Of a stretch of 64,000 bases of DNA, positions 50,515 through 60,217 are shown piece after piece. The notes beneath the pieces are model-generated. The model was not told the origin of the DNA and did not search any database. It saw only the letters and a list, made by a program, of their open reading frames with translations. The stretch is from assembly GCA_026390795.1 (NCBI GenBank), contig JAPLFG010000003.1, forward strand, positions 930,001 through 994,000. Reading direction: 5' to 3'. The number at the start of each line of letters is the position of its first letter. The first letter of the stretch is position 1. The position numbers were made by a program, and so were the translations under genes. The stretch is from Ignavibacteriales bacterium (lineage in GTDB: Bacteria; Bacteroidota; Ignavibacteria; Ignavibacteriales; Melioribacteraceae).

Positions 50515-52560
50515 CTAATTATACGTTGGTAAGAAGGAATACTCTTTAGCATAAAACAACATTTGTTTAGTAAAGTCATCCGGGTATTCAATCTTCACGT
50601 CAATTATTTCGTTTCCTTTCATAACCGGAACCAACATTGGATTTATAAATCCGGCGTAAGGTGCAATATTTAATTTATTATAGCGCTCTAATATCTCCTT
50701 ATGAAGAACCGGATCAACTTTTACTCCGTAGTTTTCAACTAGATTTTTACCGGCGTTATAATCACCTTCCGATTTTATTTTTTGAATCTCGCGCAGCAGC
50801 TGACCGAATAGATCCCGGAGTTTGTTATAATCATTAATCACAAAATACGTTTTGCCTTCTCTTACTTTCTTTTCAATTACATTTTCGGATTTACCTTTTT
50901 CATATACCCACATTGCTATTAGCTGGCGGTTTCTCATGTGTGCCTCTTCAATATTTTCTCCGGGTTGAACACGCGCAAGTTGTATCATTAATCCGTTTTT
51001 GATGTATTGATCATAAGCGGTTTTGCCGGCATCAATCGAAGGCATTACACCGATATCAACTAGTTTTTGATCCATTAGAAAATAGAGAGCAACAAGATCT
51101 GCCCGCGCTTCTTCAAGAGTTGAATAATAGTTTTTCAATGTAGTATGCGGTTCTGCAACACCGGGGTTAAGCTGCCCGGATGCATGTCCAATCACTTCAT
51201 GCATATCTGTGTGCAAATCGTCTGTAAGAGAGCCATATTTTTTTGCGCGTTCAATCTCTTCTTTTGAATATGCAAATTCTTCCAAGACTCCGCTTGTCTT
51301 TGAAAACATATTATAAGAATGAACAATGTTTCCCATATTTACGGATTTAGAACCATACTCTTTTCTAATCCAGTTTGAATTGGGAAGATTCACTCCGATT
51401 GGTGTAGAAGGCGAAGCATCGCCGGACTCAACAACAACTGTAATAACTTTTGCGCTGATCCCTTTTACATTTTTCTTTTTATGTTCGGGCAATATCGGCG
51501 AATTATCTTCGAACCATTGCGCGTTGTCGCTTATTGCTTTAATCCGTTTTGTCGCTTCCTGATCCTTTATGGAAACGTAAGATTCATAATTACCTCGATA
51601 ACCGAGAGGATCGTTATACGTTTCTATAAAACCGTTTACCACATCAATTACGGAAGATGTGTCTTTAACCCAGGCAATGTTGTATTCATCCCAGACCTTT
51701 AGATCTCCGGTTTCATAATATTGAATAAGAAGCTCTAAAGCTTTTTTCTGTTGATCGTTTTCCGCAACTGTAACTGCTTTTTTCAGCCATTCTACGATCT
51801 TAACAATTGCCCCAGCATAGATACTGTTCGCTTTATAATGACGTTCTAAAATTTCCCCTTTTAGTCTAACTAATTTGGAATTTAGTCCGTAAGAAATCGG
51901 TTCCGGGTCATTTGGATTTACAATTTTCTTATAAAATGCCTCAACTTCTTTTTGATTTACATCATCGTAAAAATTTACTGCAGATGATTTCACAAGATCA
52001 AATTTCGGGTTTTGATTGACTTTCATATCATCAATTTTGGGATCGAACATAATCGGTATAAGTTTTTTAACAAGATCATCAGGGCGTTCGTTGTTTTGAA
52101 GAGGAAATTCGTATTCATCTGAACCGTTAATTAATTCTTTAAAATATTCTTTCGAAAATTCCGGAAGAAATTTTTTGTTTGCATAGTGATGATGAATACC
52201 GTTTGAAAACCAAACACGCTTCGTGTAAGTCATAAATTTTCCAAAATCGGGTGTTGTTCGGTCGCCGGAATAAGTTTTAATTATTGCTTCAAGCGTTCGC
52301 CGGATGTATAAATTGTGTTTATAATTTTGATCATAAATCATATCACGTCCCGAAAGTGCCGCTTGATAGAGATAGTAAGCAAGCTGCTTCTGTTTGAGTG
52401 TGAGTTCATCAAACCCCGGAACCTGATACCGCTGAATACGCAAGTCGGCAAATTGTTCTGTCGAATACTTAAAATTGTCCGGCACTTGTTTCTTTTCTGA
52501 ACTGCAGCTCATAGTGATAATTCCTAAAATGATGTATAAAATATTCCTGATATGTCGCAT
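50515..52560 (-). CDS. Dipeptidyl-peptidase III-like M49 metallopeptidase, lipoprotein
   Basis: A 681-aa zinc peptidase. The M49 motif HExxGH is present (MHEVIGHASGQL, about residues 453-458) with the third ligand in the STLEEARADLVALYF segment. These enzymes release dipeptides from N-termini of oligopeptides. A lipoprotein signal (LGIITMSCSSEK, lipobox TMSC) places it in the envelope, unlike the cytoplasmic eukaryotic DPP III; Bacteroidota M49 proteins often share this. GGAAG precedes the ATG. Single-gene unit with its own terminator. Confidence 0.9.
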   Translation of the reverse strand: MRHIRNILYIILGIITMSCSSEKKQVPDNFKYSTEQFADLRIQRYQVPGFDELTLKQKQLAYYLYQAALSGRDMIYDQNYKHNLYIRRTLEAIIKTYSGDRTTPDFGKFMTYTKRVWFSNGIHHHYANKKFLPEFSKEYFKELINGSDEYEFPLQNNERPDDLVKKLIPIMFDPKIDDMKVNQNPKFDLVKSSAVNFYDDVNQKEVEAFYKKIVNPNDPEPISYGLNSKLVRLKGEILERHYKANSIYAGAIVKIVEWLKKAVTVAENDQQKKALELLIQYYETGDLKVWDEYNIAWVKDTSSVIDVVNGFIETYNDPLGYRGNYESYVSIKDQEATKRIKAISDNAQWFEDNSPILPEHKKKNVKGISAKVITVVVESGDASPSTPIGVNLPNSNWIRKEYGSKSVNMGNIVHSYNMFSKTSGVLEEFAYSKEEIERAKKYGSLTDDLHTDMHEVIGHASGQLNPGVAEPHTTLKNYYSTLEEARADLVALYFLMDQKLVDIGVMPSIDAGKTAYDQYIKNGLMIQLARVQPGENIEEAHMRNRQLIAMWVYEKGKSENVIEKKVREGKTYFVINDYNKLRDLFGQLLREIQKIKSEGDYNAGKNLVENYGVKVDPVLHKEILERYNKLNIAPYAGFINPMLVPVMKGNEIIDVKIEYPDDFTKQMLFYAKEYSFLPTYN

Positions 52561-52656
52561 AAGTCTTCCATAGTTTATTTATTATTGTTCGAAAGAAAAA
52601 TAAAACTTTTGTACACACTAAACAATGCGGCTCGGATACACTTTTAGGAAATTATT

Positions 52657-52989
52657 ATGAATGTTCAGATATTCGGCACTAAAGGATGCAGTGAAACCCG
52701 CAAAGCCGAACGGTATTTCAAAGAACGGAGAATTACGTTCCATTTTAGAGATTTAAACGAAAAAGGGATTGCAAAAGGTGAGCTAGAAAATATTACACGC
52801 GTTATTCCGCTTGATGATTTGATTGACCGTGATGGGAAACAATTCAAGAAGAGAAATCTTCAATTTATGGTTTTCGATTTGGAGGAAGAATTGTTAAACG
52901 ATTCTTTATTATTTAAAACTCCTATTGTAAGAAACGGAAAAGAAGTTACGGTTGGTTATAGACCGGAAGTATGGAAAGGATGGTCATAA
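52657..52989 (+). CDS. ArsC/Spx-family thioredoxin-fold protein
   Basis: A 110-aa ArsC-family protein: MNVQIFGTKGCSETRKAERYF with Cys in position for the ArsC nucleophile, HFRDLNEKG, and FKTPIVRNGKEVTVGYRPEVW with the conserved TPIVR. In ArsC enzymes this fold reduces arsenate with glutaredoxin; in Spx/YffB relatives it does not. No arsenic resistance genes are nearby, so arsenate reduction is uncertain. Its last 6 nt overlap the end of the convergent HAD gene. Confidence 0.85.
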   Translation: MNVQIFGTKGCSETRKAERYFKERRITFHFRDLNEKGIAKGELENITRVIPLDDLIDRDGKQFKKRNLQFMVFDLEEELLNDSLLFKTPIVRNGKEVTVGYRPEVWKGWS

Positions 52990-53595
52990 AATTTTTTTCC
53001 TTTTCAACTCATCTAAAAGATTTTCGTAAGTGGTAAACTGAATTGCGTCCCAGCCAATTTTTCTTGCTCCTTCTACATATTCTTTAATATCATCAATAAA
53101 GAAATGCTCTTTAGACGGCTTTCCGGTAAAAGATTCAACCGTTTTATAAATTTCTTTTTCCGGTTTTAGAGATTTCACTTCATGCGACAGAATGAGTTTA
53201 TCAAAGTATTTCAAAAAATCGAAATGCTGATAACCGTACTTTTTATGTATCGGATTTGTATTCGAAAGAAGAACAAGTTTGTATTTCTTTTTTTTCAATA
53301 TCGGAAGAAGATCCGCTACCTCCCGGTTAATTGAAAACAAACTTGAATAAATCTTGCAAAATTGTTTTCCAAATACTTTTCCTTCCAGCCATTCCAGCAT
53401 AATTGTTAAAAATTCTTCTGTATTAATTTTTCCCTTTTCAAATTCGCGGTGGATGTTATAGTTCTCTTCGTAAAGTTTGTAAAATTTAGTGCCAAGTCCG
53501 GGCTTAATTCTATTAAATTTGTTAACGATGATTTGATAATCGAAAGGAATGAGAACATTCCCCAGGTCAAAAACAATTACAGAATATTTTTTCAT
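52984..53595 (-). CDS. HAD-superfamily hydrolase (YihX-like phosphatase)
   Basis: A 203-aa HAD protein: motif I DLGNVLIPFD (the nucleophile DxxxV/D pattern), motif II LLSNTNPIH, motif III Lys in EVKSLKPEKEIY, and motif IV FIDDIKEYVEGARKIGWD. The helical cap between 15 and 80 is of the C1 type, like YihX/FMN-phosphatase relatives. It removes phosphate from a small molecule, unidentified. Convergent with the ArsC-like gene, overlapping by 6 nt. Confidence 0.9.
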   Translation of the reverse strand: MKKYSVIVFDLGNVLIPFDYQIIVNKFNRIKPGLGTKFYKLYEENYNIHREFEKGKINTEEFLTIMLEWLEGKVFGKQFCKIYSSLFSINREVADLLPILKKKKYKLVLLSNTNPIHKKYGYQHFDFLKYFDKLILSHEVKSLKPEKEIYKTVESFTGKPSKEHFFIDDIKEYVEGARKIGWDAIQFTTYENLLDELKRKKIL

Positions 53596-53663
53596 TGAAT
53601 GATTCTACTTTTATGAAATTTTAGTGTTAAAAATATAAAAGAAGCTTTTATAGAGAAAGAAAA

Positions 53664-53697
53664 TAAAAGCCGCGCTCAATTATGAATGCGGCTTTTA
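53664..53697 (-). terminator. Hairpin terminator of the RND efflux operon
   Basis: Perfect 10-bp stem TAAAAGCCGC / GCGGCTTTTA with a 14-nt loop, 31 nt beyond the RND stop; read leftward it runs into ttttctttctc. Confidence 0.82.
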
Positions 53698-53727
53698 AAT
53701 CAATCATTATCAGATTCAAATTTAGAA

Positions 53728-56700
53728 CTATTTACTCAATCCCAGATCTTCAGAAACTGAATCTGGGACAATTGCTTTCTTCTTAAATCTCAAAAGTTCG
53801 CTTACTTTCTTAAACAATACAGGAATTCTCAAGCGGTATTCTTCAACTTTAGTATAAACTAACGGAACGATTAACAATGTTAATAGTAGCGAGCTAGTTA
53901 AACCTCCTATTAGTGCCCATGCTAAACCGGATTTCCACTCGGCACCTGAACTTGTTGAAAGAGCAATAGGAGTCATTGCAAAAATCATGGTTAACGTAGT
54001 CATAAATATCGGACGAATCCTCATCTTAACCGCATCAATCAATGCGTCATAAACGCTTTCCCCTTGTGCTCGCATAAAGTTTGTTCTGTCAACCAATAGA
54101 ATCGCATTTTTTGCAACCAATCCGGTTAACATAATTATTCCAAGAATTGTAAAAATGTTGAGAGCTTTTAAACTCAGTGCCAATGCAAGCAGTGCGCCAA
54201 TCATTGCAAGCGGTATCGAAAATAATATTACAAACGGATAAACGAATGAATCGTATAACGCAACCATTACCATGTAAGTGAACATTATTGCAGCGAGCAT
54301 TGCAAGACCTAAATCTCCAAATGAATCGCGCTGACTTTTGATATCTCCCTGCCAAGAATATGTAACACCGGGCGGGAATTTATATTTCGCAAAAGCTTTT
54401 TCCATATCTTGAGATATAGTACCGGTAGTTCTTCCTCCCTGAACTTGAGAGTAAACCGTTACTGCAGCGCTTCTAGCTTCACGAGATAATTTTGTAGGTC
54501 CGGTTGACTGATAGATATTAGCAAATTGCTTAAGATATATTTGCTGTCCCTTTCTATTTGTAAAACTGATATTACCAAGATTAGCGGTTTTGGAACGATC
54601 AAATTGATCAAGAACGATTCTAATATCATATTCAGTATCGCCTTCGCGAAGAGTGGAATTATCATCACCGGTTAATGCAACTTGTAAAGTTTGACCGATA
54701 TCCGCGACAGATAATCCGAATGAATTTAATTTTCTTCTGTCAATTTCAATTCTGGTTTCCGGATTTCCATCTTCCGCAGAAAGACGAACATCTGCAGTTC
54801 CCGGAATTTTTTTAACAATATTCTGAATGTCATGGGCTGTTTTCAAAACCTCTTCATAAGCCGGACCATTAATTATTAATTGGATTGGTGTCTGGTTTGC
54901 TGTACCAAAAATTCCAATCGGATTAATACGAACTTTAACTCCTGGAATTCTTTGAACCATCTGTTTAATCTCGTTTCCTACTTGATCGGTAGATTTAATT
55001 CTGTTTTCTTTAGGAATAAGTGTAACGGTTATTTCAGTTGAATTGCTGGAAGCAAAACCGACCAGCCCTTCAGTAGAAGAACCCACGTTAGCATACATCC
55101 TATCAACTTCCGGCATTTTACCAATCATTTTTTCAACTTGCTGCGAAACTATGTTCGTCTGCTCAATTGTTGTTCCAGGAGCCAACTCAAGACTTACAGC
55201 GAATTCTCCTCGGTCTGTCTGAGTCATAAATTCAGCACCTATAAACCCAAGCGGAATTAATGCGAAGGCAGCTACGAAAGCAGCAACAGTTAAAAGTGCG
55301 ACTTTAATTCTATTTTTTAGTGCCCATTTAAGAACAGTGACATAATTTTCTGTAAGTTCTTTAAATTTCTTTTCGAACCAAAGTGCGAATTTACCAAGTA
55401 ATGTTCTTGACGTCAGTCTTTCTAACTTGGCAAATCTTGATGCAAGCATTGGAGTTACTGTAAATGAAACGAATAAACTCATCAAGGTTGAAACGACAAT
55501 AACGGCAGAGAACTCACGCAAAATATTTCCAACAATTCCACCAACCAGAGTTAGCGGTAAAAAAACCGCAACATCAACAAATGTTATTGCAAGAGCAGCA
55601 AAACCGATTTCATTTCGTCCGCGTAAAGCTGCAACTCGACTCTCCTCCCCTTTCTCCAGATGATGATAAATATTTTCCAGAACCACAATTGAATCGTCTA
55701 CAAGAATTCCTACTACGAGCGAGAGTCCAAGGAGCGTCATTAAATTCAAAGTGAAGCCCAATGCCCATATTGCTATAAATGTTGATATCAGAGAACATGG
55801 AATGGCAATCAAAACGATTACTGAGTTTCTGACACTATGCAGAAACATTAACATAACAATCGAAACGAGCACTACTGCAAGCGCTAGATCGCTTTTAACA
55901 GCGTTAGCGGCATCAATAGTAAATAGAGAAGCATCCTGAGCGATTTCAAATTTCAAATTATTCGCTTTATAAACACTTTCAATTCTCTGGATCTCTTTTC
56001 TTACAAGTTTTGCAACTTCAACCGCATTCGCATCTGTTTGTTTCTGAAGAATCAATCCGACAGTACTTCGGAAATTAATACGAACAATATTTGTGTATTC
56101 CTTAATTCCATCTTGAACTTCCGCAATGTCTGAAAGCTTTATCTCACCACCCATTCTGGATTCGCCGATAGTAAGATTTTTCAAATCATCTACCGAAGTA
56201 AGTTTTCCCGCAACACGTACAATGAATTGGCCGTCTTTATCTTTTACTTTACCGGTAGGAAAATCAAGATTAGCGGCTCTTATCACTTGAGTAACTTGCG
56301 GAATTGAAAAACCGTAAGCACGTAATTTCTGCAGATCAAGATTCACTTTGATCTCCCGTTCTTCTCCGCCAACAAGTACTATCTGACCAACTCCGGGCAC
56401 ACGTGAAAGGAGCGGCTGAAGTTTATCTTTTGTGAATTGAAAAAATGTTTTTGAATCCATATCCGCAGAAACACCCATTCTCAAAATCGGAAGTTCATCA
56501 AGCGCAAATTTTGAAATCGTTGGTGTTTTTGCAGCGGTTGGAAGCTGGGTTGTAATTTGCCCCACTTTTCTCTGAGCATCTTGAAGTGAAAGATCTGTAT
56601 TGGCAGATTGCAATAATTCTATAATAACAAACGAAACACCTTCCGAAGAAGTTGAACGTACATCGGAAACTTTATCCATTCCGGAAACCGCGTCTTCAAT

Positions 56701-56898
56701 TACTTTAGTTACACCGGTTTCAACTTCATTTGGCGATGCACCCGGATATATCGTCGTAATCGTTATAATTGGCGGAGAAATTTTAGGCAGCAATTCGTAC
56801 TGAAGCTGACGCAAAGCAAAGAGACCTAAAACAATGAGCGCTGAAAATATAATTATTATAAGCGACGGTCTTTTTATTGATAATTCTGTAATTGTCAT
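53728..56898 (-). CDS. RND-family efflux pump inner-membrane subunit (HAE type)
   Basis: A 1056-aa AcrB-like proton antiporter with 12 membrane segments and two large periplasmic loops. Seen: ITELSIKRPSLIIIIFSALIVLG (first helix), IYPGASPNEVETGVTKVIED, the proton-relay Asp pair in TM4 (GILVDDSIVVLENIYHHLE) and the TM10 Lys (LTGLVAKNAILLVDRT). The pattern is of the hydrophobe/amphiphile efflux class rather than heavy-metal CzcA. It pumps drugs or lipophilic compounds with the adaptor and TolC-like genes upstream. AAGGA lies about 8 nt before the ATG. Last gene of the operon. Confidence 0.95.
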   Translation of the reverse strand: MTITELSIKRPSLIIIIFSALIVLGLFALRQLQYELLPKISPPIITITTIYPGASPNEVETGVTKVIEDAVSGMDKVSDVRSTSSEGVSFVIIELLQSANTDLSLQDAQRKVGQITTQLPTAAKTPTISKFALDELPILRMGVSADMDSKTFFQFTKDKLQPLLSRVPGVGQIVLVGGEEREIKVNLDLQKLRAYGFSIPQVTQVIRAANLDFPTGKVKDKDGQFIVRVAGKLTSVDDLKNLTIGESRMGGEIKLSDIAEVQDGIKEYTNIVRINFRSTVGLILQKQTDANAVEVAKLVRKEIQRIESVYKANNLKFEIAQDASLFTIDAANAVKSDLALAVVLVSIVMLMFLHSVRNSVIVLIAIPCSLISTFIAIWALGFTLNLMTLLGLSLVVGILVDDSIVVLENIYHHLEKGEESRVAALRGRNEIGFAALAITFVDVAVFLPLTLVGGIVGNILREFSAVIVVSTLMSLFVSFTVTPMLASRFAKLERLTSRTLLGKFALWFEKKFKELTENYVTVLKWALKNRIKVALLTVAAFVAAFALIPLGFIGAEFMTQTDRGEFAVSLELAPGTTIEQTNIVSQQVEKMIGKMPEVDRMYANVGSSTEGLVGFASSNSTEITVTLIPKENRIKSTDQVGNEIKQMVQRIPGVKVRINPIGIFGTANQTPIQLIINGPAYEEVLKTAHDIQNIVKKIPGTADVRLSAEDGNPETRIEIDRRKLNSFGLSVADIGQTLQVALTGDDNSTLREGDTEYDIRIVLDQFDRSKTANLGNISFTNRKGQQIYLKQFANIYQSTGPTKLSREARSAAVTVYSQVQGGRTTGTISQDMEKAFAKYKFPPGVTYSWQGDIKSQRDSFGDLGLAMLAAIMFTYMVMVALYDSFVYPFVILFSIPLAMIGALLALALSLKALNIFTILGIIMLTGLVAKNAILLVDRTNFMRAQGESVYDALIDAVKMRIRPIFMTTLTMIFAMTPIALSTSSGAEWKSGLAWALIGGLTSSLLLTLLIVPLVYTKVEEYRLRIPVLFKKVSELLRFKKKAIVPDSVSEDLGLSK

Positions 56899-56912
56899 TT
56901 TTAAAATCCTTT

Positions 56913-57974
56913 TTACTTATTGAGAATCTCAACTTTTAAGTTATCTACCAAATTATTTTGTCCGTTCACAACAATCGTTTCGCCTTCCATTAATCCTTGA
57001 AGCACTTGGACAAAAATACCGGATTCATTTCCCACTGTTAAGTTGCGAAGTTTTACAATACCGTTTTCTACTACAAACACTTGGGGCACTTTAACGCTCC
57101 CTACCAATGCATCTCTCGGAATAACAATTGTTTCTCTGTTTTTCAAAGAAGTGAACTCAACTCGCGCAAACATTCCAGCTTTAAGAGGATGAGCACTTTC
57201 ATTGTTAATTGTAATTTCAACCGGATAAGTATGTGCCTCATCTCCTTTAGAACTAATCGATTCTACTCTTCCTTTGAATGTGACACCGGGGTAAACATCA
57301 ACAGTAACCGTAACTGCATCTCCGGCTTTTGTAAGAAAGGCATCACTTTCCGCAAGATTTAATTTTACTTTTAATTTACTTATATCAACAACATTTGCAA
57401 CCATTGTTGCCTGCGGCGCACCTTGAACCATTGAACCCAAATCAACATAGCGGCTAGTAACGTAACCGGAAATTGGAGTTTTAATTTGGGTGTCATTGAG
57501 CTGTCTTTTTGCAACAATGTATTGTGCTTCTGCCATTGCGGCTCCCAGTTTTGCCTGATCGAGCTGAGAATCGGTAACAGATTTCTGCTGATAAAGTGTT
57601 TGAAATCTTTCATAATCTTTTTTAGCTTTTTCATAGTTCGCTTCCGCACTCATTAATGCAGCTTTCTTTAACTCGTCATCAACTTGAAAAAGAACTGATC
57701 CGGCCGGTTTATAATCGCCAACTTTGGTAAATACACCGGTAATTTTTCCAGCAGCTTCAGAAATAATATTTACATCACCATTTGCAATTATGTTACCAAC
57801 CATACTTAATGATTCCGATAAATTTTTCTTCTCGGCTTTTTCAACTGAAACATAATAAACGTCTTTAATGCCGCCAGCTGTGGTTTCCGCCATTTTTTTC
57901 TTGTTCATAAACAGTATTGTAATAATGACTGCAAAGATCACTATTACTGCAACTATCGATTTCCATCTCTTCAT
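56913..57974 (-). CDS. RND periplasmic adaptor (membrane fusion protein)
   Basis: A 353-aa adaptor: N-terminal membrane anchor (IVAVIVIFAVIITILFM), barrel-sandwich lipoyl halves (ISEAAGKITGVFTKVGDYKPAGSVLFQVDD and TQIKTPISGYVTSRYVDLGSMV), an alpha-hairpin between them (about 95-155), a beta-barrel and membrane-proximal domain. It joins the RND pump to the outer-membrane channel. GGAG lies 9 nt before the ATG. It is 30 nt after the TolC-like gene and 14 nt before the RND gene. Confidence 0.94.
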   Translation of the reverse strand: MKRWKSIVAVIVIFAVIITILFMNKKKMAETTAGGIKDVYYVSVEKAEKKNLSESLSMVGNIIANGDVNIISEAAGKITGVFTKVGDYKPAGSVLFQVDDELKKAALMSAEANYEKAKKDYERFQTLYQQKSVTDSQLDQAKLGAAMAEAQYIVAKRQLNDTQIKTPISGYVTSRYVDLGSMVQGAPQATMVANVVDISKLKVKLNLAESDAFLTKAGDAVTVTVDVYPGVTFKGRVESISSKGDEAHTYPVEITINNESAHPLKAGMFARVEFTSLKNRETIVIPRDALVGSVKVPQVFVVENGIVKLRNLTVGNESGIFVQVLQGLMEGETIVVNGQNNLVDNLKVEILNK

Positions 57975-58004
57975 GATTTACTTCTCCAAATGATTTTAAA
58001 TTTT

Positions 58005-59330
58005 TTATTTACCTATTGACTTGTCTAATCTTGCTTTCGCAAGTTCAAAATCAACAATAGAATTTGTATAATTTATTTTAGCCGTTGATTGAGCGGTTTC
58101 GGCGTCAACAACTTCCGAACTGAGAGCCAGACCGTTCTTAAATTTATCCGCAGTCATTCTCATATTTTCGTCTGCTTGTTTAACTGATAACTGCGAGATT
58201 TCTATTTTTCTTTTAGATTGATTCACATTCAAATAATTCTGAGTTACTTCCAACGTAATGTTGTCTTTAATAATTCCCAATCCGTCTTGAGCTTGAGAAA
58301 GTGTTGCTTCTGCCTGTTCAGTCTGATGTGCAGTTGTAAGCCAATCCCAAATATTTAGACTTAAATTCACACCTGCATCCCATGTATCTTTAAATTCATC
58401 TTTCGAGGGAAATATTCTCTGATTCGGTCTGCTTGAATAATAATTACCGAACAAACTAATTTGCGGGTACCAAGAAGATCTAGCCATAGTAACACCTGCC
58501 TCGCTTGCTTTGATTCTATAATCTGCGGATTTTATTTCCGGACGTTTTTCCACGGCATCGCTAATGAGGTTATTAAGTTCGTCATAATTAAATTGTGTCA
58601 AGTTAACAGAAGAATTTATTTCAATACTTGTTGTTAGTGCAATACCGAGCACACTGTTCAAACTAACTGTGGCAAGTTTTACAGCATTTTCCGCATCAAT
58701 TTGATTGAACATCATATTAGAGAGCTGCACCTCAAGTTTGAGCACATCGTTCTTGGTTAACATTCCGACTGTCAATAAATTTTTAGCATCTTCGAGATGT
58801 GCTTTTATCATCTGCACATTATCATCCATAACATTCTTCAACTGAGTTGCTTTGAACAAAGACCAGTAAGCGTTTTTGATATTGAATACCAATTCGTTTT
58901 TGTCCTTATTATAATCTTCGTTAGTTGCACTCGAAGTGTATTCGGCAATATTCGTACTGCTTAGTAATCTAAAGCCGGTAAATAACGGCTGGAATACAGA
59001 AAGCTGAGCCGAATAGTTGTCAAATATTGAGGGCGCTATTTCAAAAGTATTTCCCAATACCGAGATGACAGCTGGATCAATCTTACTCAGTCTTCTGTAA
59101 GATGCCGCAAGTTTAAGAGACGGTAATCGACCTGCATTCACTTCGCTTAATCTTGCATCGGCAGATTTCACTTTCATAAGTGATGAATGAAGTGTTTTGC
59201 TGTTCTTCAATCCTATCTGAATAGCCTGATCAATCGTGATTGAAAGTTTTTCCTGTGCTCGAACAGCAGAATTGAATAGCATCAATCCGAATATTAACAG
59301 AATAAGTTTGAGATTTGATCTAATCATCAT
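58005..59330 (-). CDS. TolC-family outer-membrane efflux protein
   Basis: A 441-aa protein with signal peptide (LILLIFGLMLFNSAVRAQ) and two outer_membrane_efflux repeats of long helices (SITIDQAIQIGLKNSKTLHSSLMKVKSADARLSEVNAGRLPSLKL, and later SADYRIKASEAGVTMARSSWYPQISLFGNYYSS). It forms the outer-membrane tunnel of the pump. The ATG overlaps the TetR stop by 4 nt (ATGA), with GGAG 7 nt upstream, so the regulator and pump are one transcript. Confidence 0.94.
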   Translation of the reverse strand: MMIRSNLKLILLIFGLMLFNSAVRAQEKLSITIDQAIQIGLKNSKTLHSSLMKVKSADARLSEVNAGRLPSLKLAASYRRLSKIDPAVISVLGNTFEIAPSIFDNYSAQLSVFQPLFTGFRLLSSTNIAEYTSSATNEDYNKDKNELVFNIKNAYWSLFKATQLKNVMDDNVQMIKAHLEDAKNLLTVGMLTKNDVLKLEVQLSNMMFNQIDAENAVKLATVSLNSVLGIALTTSIEINSSVNLTQFNYDELNNLISDAVEKRPEIKSADYRIKASEAGVTMARSSWYPQISLFGNYYSSRPNQRIFPSKDEFKDTWDAGVNLSLNIWDWLTTAHQTEQAEATLSQAQDGLGIIKDNITLEVTQNYLNVNQSKRKIEISQLSVKQADENMRMTADKFKNGLALSSEVVDAETAQSTAKINYTNSIVDFELAKARLDKSIGK

Positions 59331-59977
59331 ATTGTTTCTCCGTAATTTTCTTTTATAAGTGTTGATGTGTTGTATTTCTTCCTTCCTTCAACTGTAAAAA
59401 TTCCTTCAAATAAAATTTTTATTATTTCTTTGAAGACTTGATCGGCTGAGATCGGCAATTGTGAAAGCACATCCGGATTTATTAAACTATGAATTGCCGC
59501 AACATAAGAGAGTACGATTACTTCAGTGTGAACATCTTTTCTAAAAATCCCGCTCTTAATTCCTTGCTCCATCAATCGCGATAAATTAGAATGCGCTTTT
59601 TTCTTTCGGAACTCCTGAATATCACGCCACAGTTCTGGGTGGTTTTTTATCATGTCGCGAACCATTGGGCCCTCCAACTTAGCACCTGTTTTGGCAATAA
59701 AATTCATAAACCGTTTCAACTTCTCGATAAATTCCATTTTCTTATCGGCAACCAATGGTTCAATAAATGCGTCGACTTCACACTTTATCGATATTATAAG
59801 TTCTTTAATAAGGTGTTCTTTGTTGGAGAAATGTTTATAAAGAGTTTTTTTGCTAATCCCTAACTCAGCAGCTATCTCTTCCATAGTAATTTTAGCATAG
59901 CCATACCGGTAAAACATCTCTTCGGTTTTAGAAAGTATTCTTTGCTTTGTTTCAATATCGTGTTTCATTTTTTCCAT
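59327..59977 (-). CDS. TetR/AcrR-family repressor of the efflux operon
   Basis: A TetR-type regulator with the helix-turn-helix at its N-terminus (TKQRILSKTEEMFYRYGYAKITMEEIAAELGISKKTLYKHFSNKEHLIKEL, read in parts) and a ligand-binding C-terminal domain. First gene of the tetR-tolC-mfp-RND operon, so it likely represses itself and the pump and is released by pump substrates. Start: ATG at 59977 (or 59968, preceded by GGA). The longer frame from a TTG at 60052 is rejected because that TTG lies within the -7 promoter box. Length from 59977 is 216 aa, normal for the family. Confidence 0.93.
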   Translation of the reverse strand: MEKMKHDIETKQRILSKTEEMFYRYGYAKITMEEIAAELGISKKTLYKHFSNKEHLIKELIISIKCEVDAFIEPLVADKKMEFIEKLKRFMNFIAKTGAKLEGPMVRDMIKNHPELWRDIQEFRKKKAHSNLSRLMEQGIKSGIFRKDVHTEVIVLSYVAAIHSLINPDVLSQLPISADQVFKEIIKILFEGIFTVEGRKKYNTSTLIKENYGETI

Positions 59978-60013
59978 TTTTTTCTTTAGGATAAGACGTT
60001 TGGCAAAAACGAT

Positions 60014-60028
60014 GGTTCCATAGGAAAC
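60014..60028. promoter_or_regulatory. Possible TetR operator in the leader of the efflux operon
   Basis: Near-palindrome GGTTCC-ATA-GGAAAC (one mismatch), about 22-36 nt downstream of the promoter -7 box and 37 nt before the tetR start. TetR-type repressors bind such short inverted repeats near their own promoter. Confidence 0.25.
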
Positions 60029-60049
60029 ATTATTTGTATTTTTCGTTTC

Positions 60050-60081
60050 CAAACTTATAAAAGCGTCTTGATTAATCCAAA
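60050..60081 (-). promoter_or_regulatory. Bacteroidota-consensus promoter of the efflux operon
   Basis: On the minus strand TTTG (60078-60081), exactly 20 bp, then TAAGTTTG (60050-60057), a full match to TTTG-N19..21-TAnnTTTG. It sits upstream of tetR and fixes the transcription start near 60043, which rules out translation from the TTG at 60052. Confidence 0.75.
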
Positions 60082-60179
60082 ATAATTTTTGAGAAAGACG
60101 GAGGTAAAAATAGATGAGCTTGTCTAAGAAGTTAAGAATAAATCGGTGAATGATAGAAAAAAACCGGTAAATGAAAAAT

Positions 60180-60210
60180 GGCAGGGGATCAAAGAATTAA
60201 ATCCCCTGCC
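60180..60210 (-). terminator. Hairpin terminator of the M16 protease operon
   Basis: Perfect 10-bp stem GGCAGGGGAT / ATCCCCTGCC with an 11-nt loop, 7 nt beyond the stop at 60218; read leftward it is followed by catttttcattt. Confidence 0.86.
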
Positions 60211-60217
60211 TAATAAA

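Noticed and set aside
52657-52989. ArsC-like gene as part of an arsenic resistance locus
   Set aside because: No arsR, arsB/acr3 or arsA nearby; the fold is shared with Spx/YffB proteins.
53728-60081. Efflux operon as horizontally acquired resistance island
   Set aside because: Base composition, promoter type and gene packing match the neighbours, and no mobile element borders it.
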